A DNA stretch of 64,000 bases, taken from NCBI GenBank assembly GCA_963839955.1, contig CAWIXB010000001.1, positions 2,542,001 through 2,606,000 of the forward strand, read 5' to 3'. The notes beneath the pieces were generated by a model. That model had not been told where the DNA came from, did not search any database, and saw nothing but the letters and a program-made list of their open reading frames with translations. Within the stretch, counting starts at the first letter, position 1. Every line of letters starts with the position of its first letter. This document shows positions 26,925 to 35,229 of this stretch, piece by piece. A program made the translations under genes and the position numbers. Source of the DNA: CAWIXB01 sp963839955 (lineage in GTDB: Bacteria > Actinomycetota > Actinomycetes > JACCUZ01).

Positions 26925-29332
26925 GGCGCCCGGCGGCGACAGCTCGTCGGGCCCGCACGGATGATCTCCTGCTCACCACCCTCGACCGCACCACGCCGCT
27001 GGCTACGCTGCTTCTCGGGACCGGGACCATCCCGGCCGCCGGAGGTGCAGGTGACGGGGGCGACACGCAGGTGGACGGTGAGGAGCCGGTGAGCCCAGCC
27101 GGCCCCGACCCGACCGATCCCCGCCGTCCCGCTCCGCCGACCGTGCCCGGCTACCGGGTCGAGCCCGGCCTCCTCCTGCCCGACGCGGCGGAGCCCGGCC
27201 ACCCCGGACGGCACGGACGGCTGGTGCCTGGTGTACGCCGCAGTGACGGCATGGCGGTGGCCATCGAGCTCGTCGACCTGCCCGGCCGCCGCGGCGGACG
27301 CTTCGTCGACGAGGCCCGGGCCCTGCTCGACCTTCCGGCGTCACCCCACCTGCTGCCGGTCCTCGACGTCGGGCTGCTCTCCCCCGGCCTGGCCGGCACC
27401 GCGAACGGTTCCGTCGGCTACCTCGTCACCCCACGTCCCGAGCACTCGCTTGCCGATCGGCTCGCCGACCACGGCCCGCCCGTGGCACGGCAGGCGGTCG
27501 CCGCCGTCACCGACGCCGCCCTGGGCCTGTGCGCCCTGCACGGTGCGGGTGTGCTGCACGGCGCGTTGTCGCCGGCCGCGCTGCTGGTGCTGCCCAACGG
27601 CCGCGTCGTGCTGGGCGGCTACGCCGTGCCGGTGCTCGCCGAGGACGACGACGGGCCCTATCGACCGCCGGAGGTTCGCCGCGGCGGCGACTGGTCGCTC
27701 GCAGGGGACATCTGGGCGCTCGGCGCCGTGCTCCGTGACCTGCACGGCGGTCGGCCGGTCGACCCGGAGCTCGACCAAGTGCTGCAGGAGATGCTCGACG
27801 ACGACCCGGCGCAACGACCTGCGGACGCCGCCGAGGTGGTCACCCGGTTGCGACCGGCCGCGCCGATCGACCCGCTGGAGACGTCGACGCCGGGCCGGCC
27901 GGTGCGCACGATGGTGCGCGGCCGCCCGCTCGGCAGCGGCTACCTGCTCGTCGAGCCCATCGGTCGCGGGGCCACCGGCCAGGTGTGGCGCGGCACCCGG
28001 CGGGCCGACGGCGCCCCCGTCGCGGTGAAGGTGCTCCGTTCCGAGCTCGCCGACGACGCCGAGGTCGTGACGCGGTTCCTCGGCGAACGAACGACGCTGA
28101 CCGGGCTGCACTCGCCCAACCTGGTGCCCGTCCTCGACCTGGTCGCCGAGGGGGGCACCCTCGCGATCGTCATGGAGCTCGTCGAAGGCGCCGACCTGCG
28201 GCACACGCTCGCCGCCGGTGGTCTTACACCTGGCGAGGCCTACCGCGTGCTCGCCCAGGTCGCCGAAGGGCTCTCGGTCGTGCACGCGGCCGGCCTCGTG
28301 CACCGCGACATCAAGCCGGAGAACGTCCTGATCGGTCGCGACGCGCCCTTGGGTGACAACACTGGCGACGGTGCGCTGCGCGCGCGGCTGACCGACTTCG
28401 GCGTTGCCGGCGCGATCTCGCCCGGATCGGGCCGGCGGCTCACGCACGCGAGCCGGCTGGTCGGGACACCCGAGTACGTCGCGCCGGAGCTGGCGACCGG
28501 ACGCCCTGCGACCGGGGCCGTCGACGTCTACGCACTCGGGGTGCTCGCCTACGAGATGCTCTCCGGTCGGCGGCCCTTCGAGGCCGAGCACCCGGCCGGT
28601 CTGCTGCGCGCGCACGTCGAGGACGCACCGGTCCGACCGGAAGGGTTCTCCGACCAGACGTGGGCCGTCGTGTCCGCCTGCCTGGGCAAGGATCCGGCCG
28701 GTCGACCTGACGCTGCCCGCGCGGGAGCGGCGTTCGCGGCGTTGGAGGCGTCCTCGACCGGCGGTCCGCTGCTCGGCGCGCTGCCGGAGTCGACGGCGGC
28801 GACACCGCCGCCGTACCTCTCCCCTGCCGAAGACGGCGACGAGCCGTTGCTCACCTCCGACGCGACCCGTCCCGCCCCACCGGCGCCCCCGAAGCCGCCG
28901 GGACCGCGCGCTCGGCGCTGGCCCTGGGTGGCCGCCGTGCTCGCTCTGGTCGTGGTCGGCGTCGGCGCGGGCCTGTGGTTCGGCCGTGCCGACGACTCGC
29001 CGAAGACGACGCCGAGCGCCAGCCCGTCGTCGTACCAGGGCACCGCGAACGTGCCGGTGGTGATCGACTCTCCGGAGAGCGGCAGCATCCGGCTGCGGTT
29101 CCCGAGCGGACCCTCGGTGTCTGGCGTGCAGTCGTTCTTCGTGCTGCGCGACGGCACCGTCGCCGCGCAGAACCTCGAGCCGTCCGAAGCCGACTGGACC
29201 GCGGCCGACCTCGACCCCGGCACCGAGCACTGCTGGCGGGTGGTGGCTGTCGTCACCTCGGTACGACCGGTGCCGAGCCCGACGCCGCTGGAGCGCGTGT
29301 GCCGGCGCGCCGACGGTCGCAGTGACAATTGA
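26921..29332 (+). CDS. Pseudokinase-Ser/Thr kinase fusion with membrane anchor and external domain
   Basis: The GTG at 26921 overlaps the EccC-like stop (GTGA); the product is 803 residues. Residues about 75-320 form a degenerate kinase: HGALSPAALL replaces HRDxKPxN (His at 213) and GGY replaces DFG, while a PPEV/GDIWALG-like lobe remains. A second, complete kinase follows with IGRGATGQV (347), HRDIKPEN (461), DFG (492) and the TPEYVAPE activation segment. After a Pro-rich linker comes one membrane helix (about 667-688) and an external fibronectin-III-like domain. The pseudokinase may regulate the active domain; that is inference. Targets could include the neighbouring FHA-containing ATPase. 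Confidence 0.92.
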   Translation: MRRPAATARRARTDDLLLTTLDRTTPLATLLLGTGTIPAAGGAGDGGDTQVDGEEPVSPAGPDPTDPRRPAPPTVPGYRVEPGLLLPDAAEPGHPGRHGRLVPGVRRSDGMAVAIELVDLPGRRGGRFVDEARALLDLPASPHLLPVLDVGLLSPGLAGTANGSVGYLVTPRPEHSLADRLADHGPPVARQAVAAVTDAALGLCALHGAGVLHGALSPAALLVLPNGRVVLGGYAVPVLAEDDDGPYRPPEVRRGGDWSLAGDIWALGAVLRDLHGGRPVDPELDQVLQEMLDDDPAQRPADAAEVVTRLRPAAPIDPLETSTPGRPVRTMVRGRPLGSGYLLVEPIGRGATGQVWRGTRRADGAPVAVKVLRSELADDAEVVTRFLGERTTLTGLHSPNLVPVLDLVAEGGTLAIVMELVEGADLRHTLAAGGLTPGEAYRVLAQVAEGLSVVHAAGLVHRDIKPENVLIGRDAPLGDNTGDGALRARLTDFGVAGAISPGSGRRLTHASRLVGTPEYVAPELATGRPATGAVDVYALGVLAYEMLSGRRPFEAEHPAGLLRAHVEDAPVRPEGFSDQTWAVVSACLGKDPAGRPDAARAGAAFAALEASSTGGPLLGALPESTAATPPPYLSPAEDGDEPLLTSDATRPAPPAPPKPPGPRARRWPWVAAVLALVVVGVGAGLWFGRADDSPKTTPSASPSSYQGTANVPVVIDSPESGSIRLRFPSGPSVSGVQSFFVLRDGTVAAQNLEPSEADWTAADLDPGTEHCWRVVAVVTSVRPVPSPTPLERVCRRADGRSDN

Positions 29333-29370
29333 CCGGCTGTGACAACCAAGCGACCGGGACTGGGGAGCAG

Positions 29371-30366
29371 ATGACGCAGATCAGTGGTGCCGCACCCGCG
29401 CCGATCACCACGGACCAGGCGGCGTGGTTCTCGGAGGTCCACGACGCGATGCACACCGAGGTGTCGCGCGCGCTGCGCGGCAAGGACGAGGTCGTGCGCC
29501 TCGCGCTGGTCTGCCTGTTCGCAGGTGGTCACCTGCTCGTCGAGGACGTGCCCGGTGTCGGAAAGACGTCGCTCGCCAAGGCGATCGCAGGTTCGGTCGA
29601 CGCGACGTGGCACCGTATCCAGTTCACCCCCGACCTGCTGCCGAGCGACATCACCGGTACGTCGGTGTGGAACCAGGACACGCACCACTTCGAGTTCCAC
29701 CCCGGCGCGGTCTTCGCGAACCTGGTCGTCGGCGACGAGATCAACCGCGCGTCACCCAAGACGCAGTCGGCGCTGCTCGAGGTGATGGAGGAGCAGCAGG
29801 TCACCGTCGACGCCGTCGGGCACCGCGTGCCGTCGCCGTTCATGGTCATCGCGACGCAGAACCCGGTCGACCTGGAGGGCACCTACCGGCTGCCGGAGGC
29901 ACAGCTCGACCGCTTCCTGATGCGCACCGCGATCGGCTACCCCGACGAGGCCGACGAGGTCGACATCCTCGACCGGCGCGCGATCGAGGGCGCCGCGGCG
30001 ACCGCCTCCCCGGTCGCAACGGTCGAGCAGGTCAGCTCGATGATCGCGATGACCGCCGGCGTGCACGTCGACCGCACGGTGTCCGGCTACGCGGTCGCGA
30101 TCGCCCGGGCGAGCCGGTCGCGTGCCGAGCTGCGGCTGGGCGTGAGCACCCGAGGAAGCCTCGCGCTGCTGCGGGCCGCGCAGTCACATGCGGCCGCGCT
30201 GGGGCGGTCCTACGTCGTCCCCGACGACGTCAAGACCGTGGCCGTCGCCGTGCTCTCGCACCGCCTCCTGCTCACCCCGGAGGCCGAGGTGTCCGGCATC
30301 GCCGGCGAGGACGTGCTGCACGAGGTGCTCGCGAGCATTCCAGTGCCCACCGGCTCCGGCCGCTGA
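29371..30366 (+). CDS. MoxR-family AAA+ ATPase
   Basis: The 331-residue protein has Walker A DVPGVGKTSL (about 57-66), Walker B VVGDEINRA, sensor ATQNP and the MoxR-type C-terminal lid. MoxR ATPases act as chaperones or activators for VWA or DUF58 partner proteins. The ATG at 29371 has GGGGAG upstream; a TTG at 29329 is less likely. It directly precedes a DUF58 gene and a transglutaminase-like gene, the commonest MoxR operon partners. Confidence 0.93.
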   Translation: MTQISGAAPAPITTDQAAWFSEVHDAMHTEVSRALRGKDEVVRLALVCLFAGGHLLVEDVPGVGKTSLAKAIAGSVDATWHRIQFTPDLLPSDITGTSVWNQDTHHFEFHPGAVFANLVVGDEINRASPKTQSALLEVMEEQQVTVDAVGHRVPSPFMVIATQNPVDLEGTYRLPEAQLDRFLMRTAIGYPDEADEVDILDRRAIEGAAATASPVATVEQVSSMIAMTAGVHVDRTVSGYAVAIARASRSRAELRLGVSTRGSLALLRAAQSHAAALGRSYVVPDDVKTVAVAVLSHRLLLTPEAEVSGIAGEDVLHEVLASIPVPTGSGR

Positions 30367-30379
30367 ACGGAAGCAGGCG

Positions 30380-31606
30380 GTGGCAACGGTCGATCCCCGG
30401 GTACGGGGCGCAGTCGCGGGACGCGACGAGCCCGCGGTCCCGACGCGGGTACCGCTCCTCACCGCTACCGGGTCGGCGGTCCTGGTGTCCGGCGTGCTGC
30501 TCTACCTCGCCGGTGTCGTCCTGGGCTATGACGGCCTCGTCGCCGTCGGTGCCGCCGCCCTGCTCGCGCTGCTCGCTGGCCTGCTGGCTGCGGTGGTGCG
30601 TCCTCGGCTCACCGTGTCCCGCACCGTCGAGCCGTCAAGGCTGACGGTCGGTCGTCGCGCGGTCGGGCGGCTGGCCGTGCGCAACCTGTCGCGGTGGCCG
30701 GCTCCGTCGTTCGTCGCGGTGGACTCGGTCGGTGGCACCGCGATGGAGCTCGCGGTCGGCGTCCTCGCAGGCAACGGCCGGCGAACGCTGGAGTACGACG
30801 TGCCCACCCGTCGCCGTGGACGGCTTCCCCTCGGCCCGATCACCGTCGAGCGCCGCGACCCGCTCGGCCTGGTCCGGCGCGCGCAGCCGCAGGGAGCGAC
30901 CGACGTGCTGTGGGTGCACCCGCGGGTGCACGTCGTCGCGGCGCTGCCGGTCGGGACGCTGCTCGACGACGAGGGCGTGCTGGTCGAGACCGCACCTAAG
31001 GGCTCAGTCACCTTCTCGTCGTTGCGCGAGTACGTGCCCGGTGACGACCCGCGTCAGGTGCACTGGCGCTCGACCGCGCGCACCGGCCGGCTCATGGTCA
31101 AGGAGCACGTCGACACCAGCCGGCCCACAACCACGGTGGTGCTCGACACCCGCGCCGCGCGCTACACCGGCACCGCCTTCGAGGACGCCGTCGAGATCAC
31201 CGCGTCGGTGGCGCTGGCCACCAAGCGACGCGGACGCCCGGTCGAGGTGCGGCTGCTCGGCGAGGATCGCGCGGCCGTCGAGCGCGCCGGCGCCCGTGAT
31301 CTGCTCGACCGCCTCGCCGCCGTCCAAACCGTCGACGACGAGTCCCCGGCCACCGTCACCGCGCTGGTCGACCGGGCCGCGGCGGGTGGCGCGCTTGTCC
31401 TGGTGACCGGTGACGGCGAGACACGGCTGGCCACCCACGTGGCGTCGGCGCGTCGGCGGTTCGCACCCGTGGTCCTCGTCGAGGTCGTCCCGGGCGCACA
31501 GCTGACCACTGCGCGCCGCGCCGGGCTGTCCGTCGTACGCGCGGGCAGTGCCGTCGACGCGGCGGGCGCGTGGAACCAGCTCGTCATCGGCAGGCGAGCA
31601 CGGTGA
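30380..31606 (+). CDS. DUF58-domain membrane protein
   Basis: The 408-residue protein has two membrane helices near residues 28-75 and a DUF58 core with the signature REYVPGDDPRQVHWRSTAR (about 216-234), followed by a VWA-like fold. DUF58 proteins partner with MoxR ATPases, possibly in metal-dependent or folding functions. Start is GTG at 30380, 13 bases after moxR. The stop overlaps the transglutaminase-like start (GTGA). Confidence 0.92.
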   Translation: MATVDPRVRGAVAGRDEPAVPTRVPLLTATGSAVLVSGVLLYLAGVVLGYDGLVAVGAAALLALLAGLLAAVVRPRLTVSRTVEPSRLTVGRRAVGRLAVRNLSRWPAPSFVAVDSVGGTAMELAVGVLAGNGRRTLEYDVPTRRRGRLPLGPITVERRDPLGLVRRAQPQGATDVLWVHPRVHVVAALPVGTLLDDEGVLVETAPKGSVTFSSLREYVPGDDPRQVHWRSTARTGRLMVKEHVDTSRPTTTVVLDTRAARYTGTAFEDAVEITASVALATKRRGRPVEVRLLGEDRAAVERAGARDLLDRLAAVQTVDDESPATVTALVDRAAAGGALVLVTGDGETRLATHVASARRRFAPVVLVEVVPGAQLTTARRAGLSVVRAGSAVDAAGAWNQLVIGRRAR

Positions 31607-33807
31607 GCACGCTGCGCGTCGCCGTGCGCCCGCTGGCCGTCCTGCGGATCCTCGCTGCCACGGCGGTGGTCGCCGGCGCAGCGGTCGCGGCGACCAGTCT
31701 GTTCGCCGGGATGCGCGACCTGCCACTGCTGCTCGGCGCCGTGCTCGTCGGCGCCTCGGCCCCGACCGCGATCGCAGCTGTCCTGCCCGGTCGCGACCGT
31801 GTCGTGCGGCTGTTCGCCGGCGCGGGCGGCCTCGCGGCGTACGTCGTGCTGGCCCTCGCGCCCGGTGGAGACGTCGTCGACGGGCCGCGCCGGCTGCTCA
31901 CCGGCGCGCTGCCGCTCGACCCCTCCGGACCGGAGCTGGCGACGGTGGCCCTGGTCGTGGGCGGCGCCGCGGTCGCGGCAGCCGAACTCGCTCTGCGCCC
32001 CTCCCGCACGCCGGTCGCCGCAGTGCCGGGGCTGGCGGCGTACGCCGTGGTGCTCTGGGTGTCCGCGTCCGGACCGGCCGCGCCTACGGCTGCGCTGTGG
32101 CTCGTCATCGGCGGCGTCGTCTCGCTGCTCGCGGTCCTCGCCCCGCACCCCACGCCGTCAAGCCCTACGTCGCACACGTCCGGGCCGCGGCTGGCCGGCG
32201 CCCGCTCGGTCAGCAGCCGGGCGCTGCCCACCGTCCCGGCGCTGGTCGCGGCGACGCTGGTCGTTGCCGCGGTGACGACGGCGGCGGTGGTCGCAGCGTC
32301 GTCGCTGCCCGGCACCCAGGTGCGCACCCGTCCCGCCGACGCGCGCGATCTGGTCACCCAGCCGGTGCAGGTGCGGCAGGAGACCAGCCCGCTCGTGCGC
32401 TACCCGGCGCTGCGCGAAGGCGCCGACCGCCCGCTGTTCGTGCTGAAGACGCCCGAGCCGCCGGGTGGCGGCGCGGTGCGCATTCGGTGGGTGGTCCTCG
32501 ACCGCTTCGACGGCTCCACCTGGACCACCACTGCGGCCTACCAGCGGGCCGGCCGGACGCTGCCCTCCGGACCGTCGCTGTCCGTCCCGACCGACCGGGT
32601 GAGCGCCGAGGTGGAAGTGCGCGACCCCGAGGGCACGACCTGGTTGCCGACGCTGGGCCGGGCGACCAGGGTGTCGGTGTCGGGACTCGGCGTCGACCCG
32701 GAATCGGGCGAGCTGGCCGTACCGGCCGACGACCCAGCACCGTCGACGTACCAGGTGACCGGCCTCGTCCCGCGGCTGCGCCCAGCGGACCTGCGCGGCG
32801 CGCTCACCGCGACTCCCCCGTCGCGGGGCACCGGCTACGAGGTACCGCCTCCGCTGCAACAGGCCGCGCAGGCAGCCGGGGGTGGCTCGGACACCGCGTT
32901 CGGGCGGCTCGCTGCGCTCGAGTCGTCGTTTCGCCGCAGCGGGCGGTTCGCCGTGTCCGACCCGGCGGGGGCGCCCGGCGGCCACGGCCTCTTCCAGATC
33001 AGCCGGCTGCTCGCCGACCGCGAGGGCACCGCCGAGCAGTACGCAAGTGCGTTCGCGGTGATGGCGCGCGAGCTCGGCTACGACGCGCGCGTCGTGGTCG
33101 GCTTCCGGACCGGCTACGACAAGGCCGCCGGTGCGTACGTCGTGGGCAGCCGAGCGGTGCACGCCTGGCCCGAGGTGCGCTTCGTGGGGCTCGACTGGGT
33201 CGCGTTCGAGCCGACCCCGTCACGGCGGGCGGGTGCCCCCGAGGCGGAGGAACCCGACGAGTCCGCGGGTGACTCGGCGGTTGACCAGGCCGTCGAGGAG
33301 GAGGAGTCCAGCCGGGCCGGGCCCGCGCCCACCCCGGCCGCGCCCGCGCCCACGGAGGACGGGAGCAGTCCGCCCTGGGCACTCGCGGCCCTGGGTGCCG
33401 GCGTGCTCGCGGGACTTGCCGTGCTGGGCGCCGTCCTCGTGCCCGTCGCCAAGTCAGTACGGCGTCGGCGGCGCCGGGCGCGCCCGACCGAACGCGGGCA
33501 GGTGCTTGCCGCGTGGAGCGAGGCCGCCGAGCGGCTGGGCGAGCACGGGGTCCCGGCCCCCCGCTCCCTGTCGCGTCCCGAGGTCGCGGCGAGCGCGTCA
33601 CGGCAGGCGCCGGAGCTCGCGTCACCGCTCGGCCGGCTGGCCCGCCTCGCCGACGACGCGGGCTTCGCCCCGGTGGGTTCGCCGGCCGGGTCGCCGGACG
33701 CCGCCTGGCAGCACGTGGCCGAGGTACGCCGGGTGCTGCGGAGCCGGACCCGGCTGCCCGCGCGGGTGCGAGCGGCCCTGGACCCGCGCCCGCTGGCCCG
33801 TCGCTGA
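31603..33807 (+). CDS. Transglutaminase-like membrane protein lacking the catalytic Cys
   Basis: The 734-residue protein follows the TgpA layout: six or so membrane helices (about 1-230), an external transglutaminase-core domain (about 400-540), a second Pro-rich stretch, another helix (about 600-622) and a cytosolic DUF4129-like tail. The core block reads GTAEQYASAFAVMAREL, where active enzymes have Cys in place of Ala477. His520 (AVHAWPEV) and Asp531 (GLDWVAFEP) remain. It is probably a non-enzymatic binding domain. It ends the WXG100-to-DUF58 unit. Confidence 0.9.
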   Translation: MSTLRVAVRPLAVLRILAATAVVAGAAVAATSLFAGMRDLPLLLGAVLVGASAPTAIAAVLPGRDRVVRLFAGAGGLAAYVVLALAPGGDVVDGPRRLLTGALPLDPSGPELATVALVVGGAAVAAAELALRPSRTPVAAVPGLAAYAVVLWVSASGPAAPTAALWLVIGGVVSLLAVLAPHPTPSSPTSHTSGPRLAGARSVSSRALPTVPALVAATLVVAAVTTAAVVAASSLPGTQVRTRPADARDLVTQPVQVRQETSPLVRYPALREGADRPLFVLKTPEPPGGGAVRIRWVVLDRFDGSTWTTTAAYQRAGRTLPSGPSLSVPTDRVSAEVEVRDPEGTTWLPTLGRATRVSVSGLGVDPESGELAVPADDPAPSTYQVTGLVPRLRPADLRGALTATPPSRGTGYEVPPPLQQAAQAAGGGSDTAFGRLAALESSFRRSGRFAVSDPAGAPGGHGLFQISRLLADREGTAEQYASAFAVMARELGYDARVVVGFRTGYDKAAGAYVVGSRAVHAWPEVRFVGLDWVAFEPTPSRRAGAPEAEEPDESAGDSAVDQAVEEEESSRAGPAPTPAAPAPTEDGSSPPWALAALGAGVLAGLAVLGAVLVPVAKSVRRRRRRARPTERGQVLAAWSEAAERLGEHGVPAPRSLSRPEVAASASRQAPELASPLGRLARLADDAGFAPVGSPAGSPDAAWQHVAEVRRVLRSRTRLPARVRAALDPRPLARR

Positions 33808-33842
33808 CCGCGCTGGTCCGGCTACTACCGCGCTCGCGGGAT

Positions 33843-33872
33843 TTGGGCCTGCTCCGTCCCGCTTGCTACGCT
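33843..33872 (+). promoter_or_regulatory. Candidate promoter of rpsT
   Basis: TTGGGC (33843-33848) and TACGCT (33867-33872) are 18 bases apart and lie about 100 bases before the rpsT GTG. The remaining leader (33873-33973) shows no other feature I can support. Confidence 0.3.
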
Positions 33873-33973
33873 GACGCGTCGCGTGTGTGGCCGCTGGCCG
33901 CCCGCGCTGGTTCCTCCCGCACCTCCAGGTGCCTTTTCTCTGTTCAACTCCCGACCTTCTCGAGGCTCCTTTC

Positions 33974-34234
33974 GTGGCGAACATCAAGTCCCAGCTCAAG
34001 CGGATCAAGACCAACGAGAAGGACCGCCAGCGCAACAAGGCGGTCAAGTCCTCGTTGAAGACGTCGATCCGCCGCTTCCGCGCAGCAGCGGACGCCGGCG
34101 AGAGTGCCGCAGCGCTGGAGGCCCTGCAGGTGGCCTCGCGCCAGCTCGACAAGGCCGCCGGCAAGGGCGTCATCCACGCCAACCAGGCCGCCAACAAGAA
34201 GTCGGCCATGGCCAAGCGGGCCGCCTCGCTCTGA
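33974..34234 (+). CDS. rpsT: 30S ribosomal protein S20
   Basis: The 86-residue product matches bacterial S20, which binds the 5' domain of 16S rRNA early in 30S assembly. It begins (GTG)ANIKSQLKRIKTNEKDR and ends AMAKRAASL, both characteristic. The GTG at 33974 gives the standard N-terminus; upstream in-frame codons are leader. It converges with holA, 22 bases away, as in most actinobacteria. Confidence 0.98.
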   Translation: MANIKSQLKRIKTNEKDRQRNKAVKSSLKTSIRRFRAAADAGESAAALEALQVASRQLDKAAGKGVIHANQAANKKSAMAKRAASL

Positions 34235-34256
34235 TCGTTCTCCAGGCCGGCCCGCG

Positions 34257-35219
34257 CTAGCCGGCGGCTCGGGCGTCGGTGATCGCAACGACGGCTCGCT
34301 CCAGGGCGTAGACCGGGTCGGTGCCTGCTCCCTTGATCTGCTCGTCGGCGCGCGCCACTGCGGTGATCGCTGCCGCCACTCCCGCCTCCTGCCAGCCGCC
34401 CAGCTGCCCGCGCGCCTTCTTGACCATGAACGGCGCGATGCCGAGGTCGCGGGCGATGTCGTCGGGGCGGGCCGTACGTGACGCGCTGCCGACGCGGGCG
34501 AGGTTGCGCAGCCCGAGCGCCAGCGCCGCGTTGACCGGCACCGGGTCCAGGCCGGTCGCGAGCGCGTGCCGGAGGAGCCGGAGCGCGTCCTCGCAGCGCC
34601 CCTCGAGCGCCGCGTCGGCCACCTTGAAGCCACTGACCTCGACGCGACCCGCGTAGTAGCGCTCGACGACCGCGCGGTCGATGACGCCCTCGGTGTCGGA
34701 CGCCAGCTGGCTGCACGCGTTGGCCAGCTCGCGCAAATCGCTGCCGACGGCGTCGACGAGCGTGGACGCACCGTCGCCGGTCGCCTTGCGTCCGGCGGTG
34801 CGGAACTCACCCATCGCGAAGCTGACCTTGTCGCTCTCCCACTTGATCTGCTTGCAGTCGACGACGACGGCGCCGGCCTTGCGGATGGCATCGAGCAGCG
34901 ACTTGCCCTTGACGCCGCCGCCGTGGACGAGCACCAGCGCGACCTCCTCGACGGGTGCTGCGACGTACGCCTTGAGCTCGCCGGCCAGCTCCTCCCCGGC
35001 GTCCTGGACGTCGCGCACGACGATCACCTTCCGCTCGCCGAACAGCGACGGGCTGGTCAGTGCGGTGACCCGGCCGGGCTCCAGGCCGGCGGCGACGAGG
35101 TCGGCGATCTCGGTGTCGGGGTCGACGGCACGGGACGAGGAGATGACCTCGCTCACGGCGCGGTCGCGCAGCAGCTCCTCTGGGCCGGTGACGAGGGTGA
35201 CGGCGGGTGGGGCTGGCAT
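34257..35219 (-). CDS. holA: DNA polymerase III subunit delta
   Basis: HolA is the clamp-loader subunit that opens the beta sliding clamp. The 320-residue protein has the N-terminal AAA+-like domain (VTLVTGPEELLRDRAV) and typical C-terminal collar region (QLGGWQEAGVAAAI, AVVAITDARAAG). The ATG at 35219 lies inside an overlapping region with the comEC end; a GTG three codons upstream is also possible. Gene order comEA-comEC-holA with rpsT convergent is standard. Confidence 0.94.
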   Translation of the reverse strand: MPAPPAVTLVTGPEELLRDRAVSEVISSSRAVDPDTEIADLVAAGLEPGRVTALTSPSLFGERKVIVVRDVQDAGEELAGELKAYVAAPVEEVALVLVHGGGVKGKSLLDAIRKAGAVVVDCKQIKWESDKVSFAMGEFRTAGRKATGDGASTLVDAVGSDLRELANACSQLASDTEGVIDRAVVERYYAGRVEVSGFKVADAALEGRCEDALRLLRHALATGLDPVPVNAALALGLRNLARVGSASRTARPDDIARDLGIAPFMVKKARGQLGGWQEAGVAAAITAVARADEQIKGAGTDPVYALERAVVAITDARAAG

Positions 35220-35229
35220 CGCGGTCACG

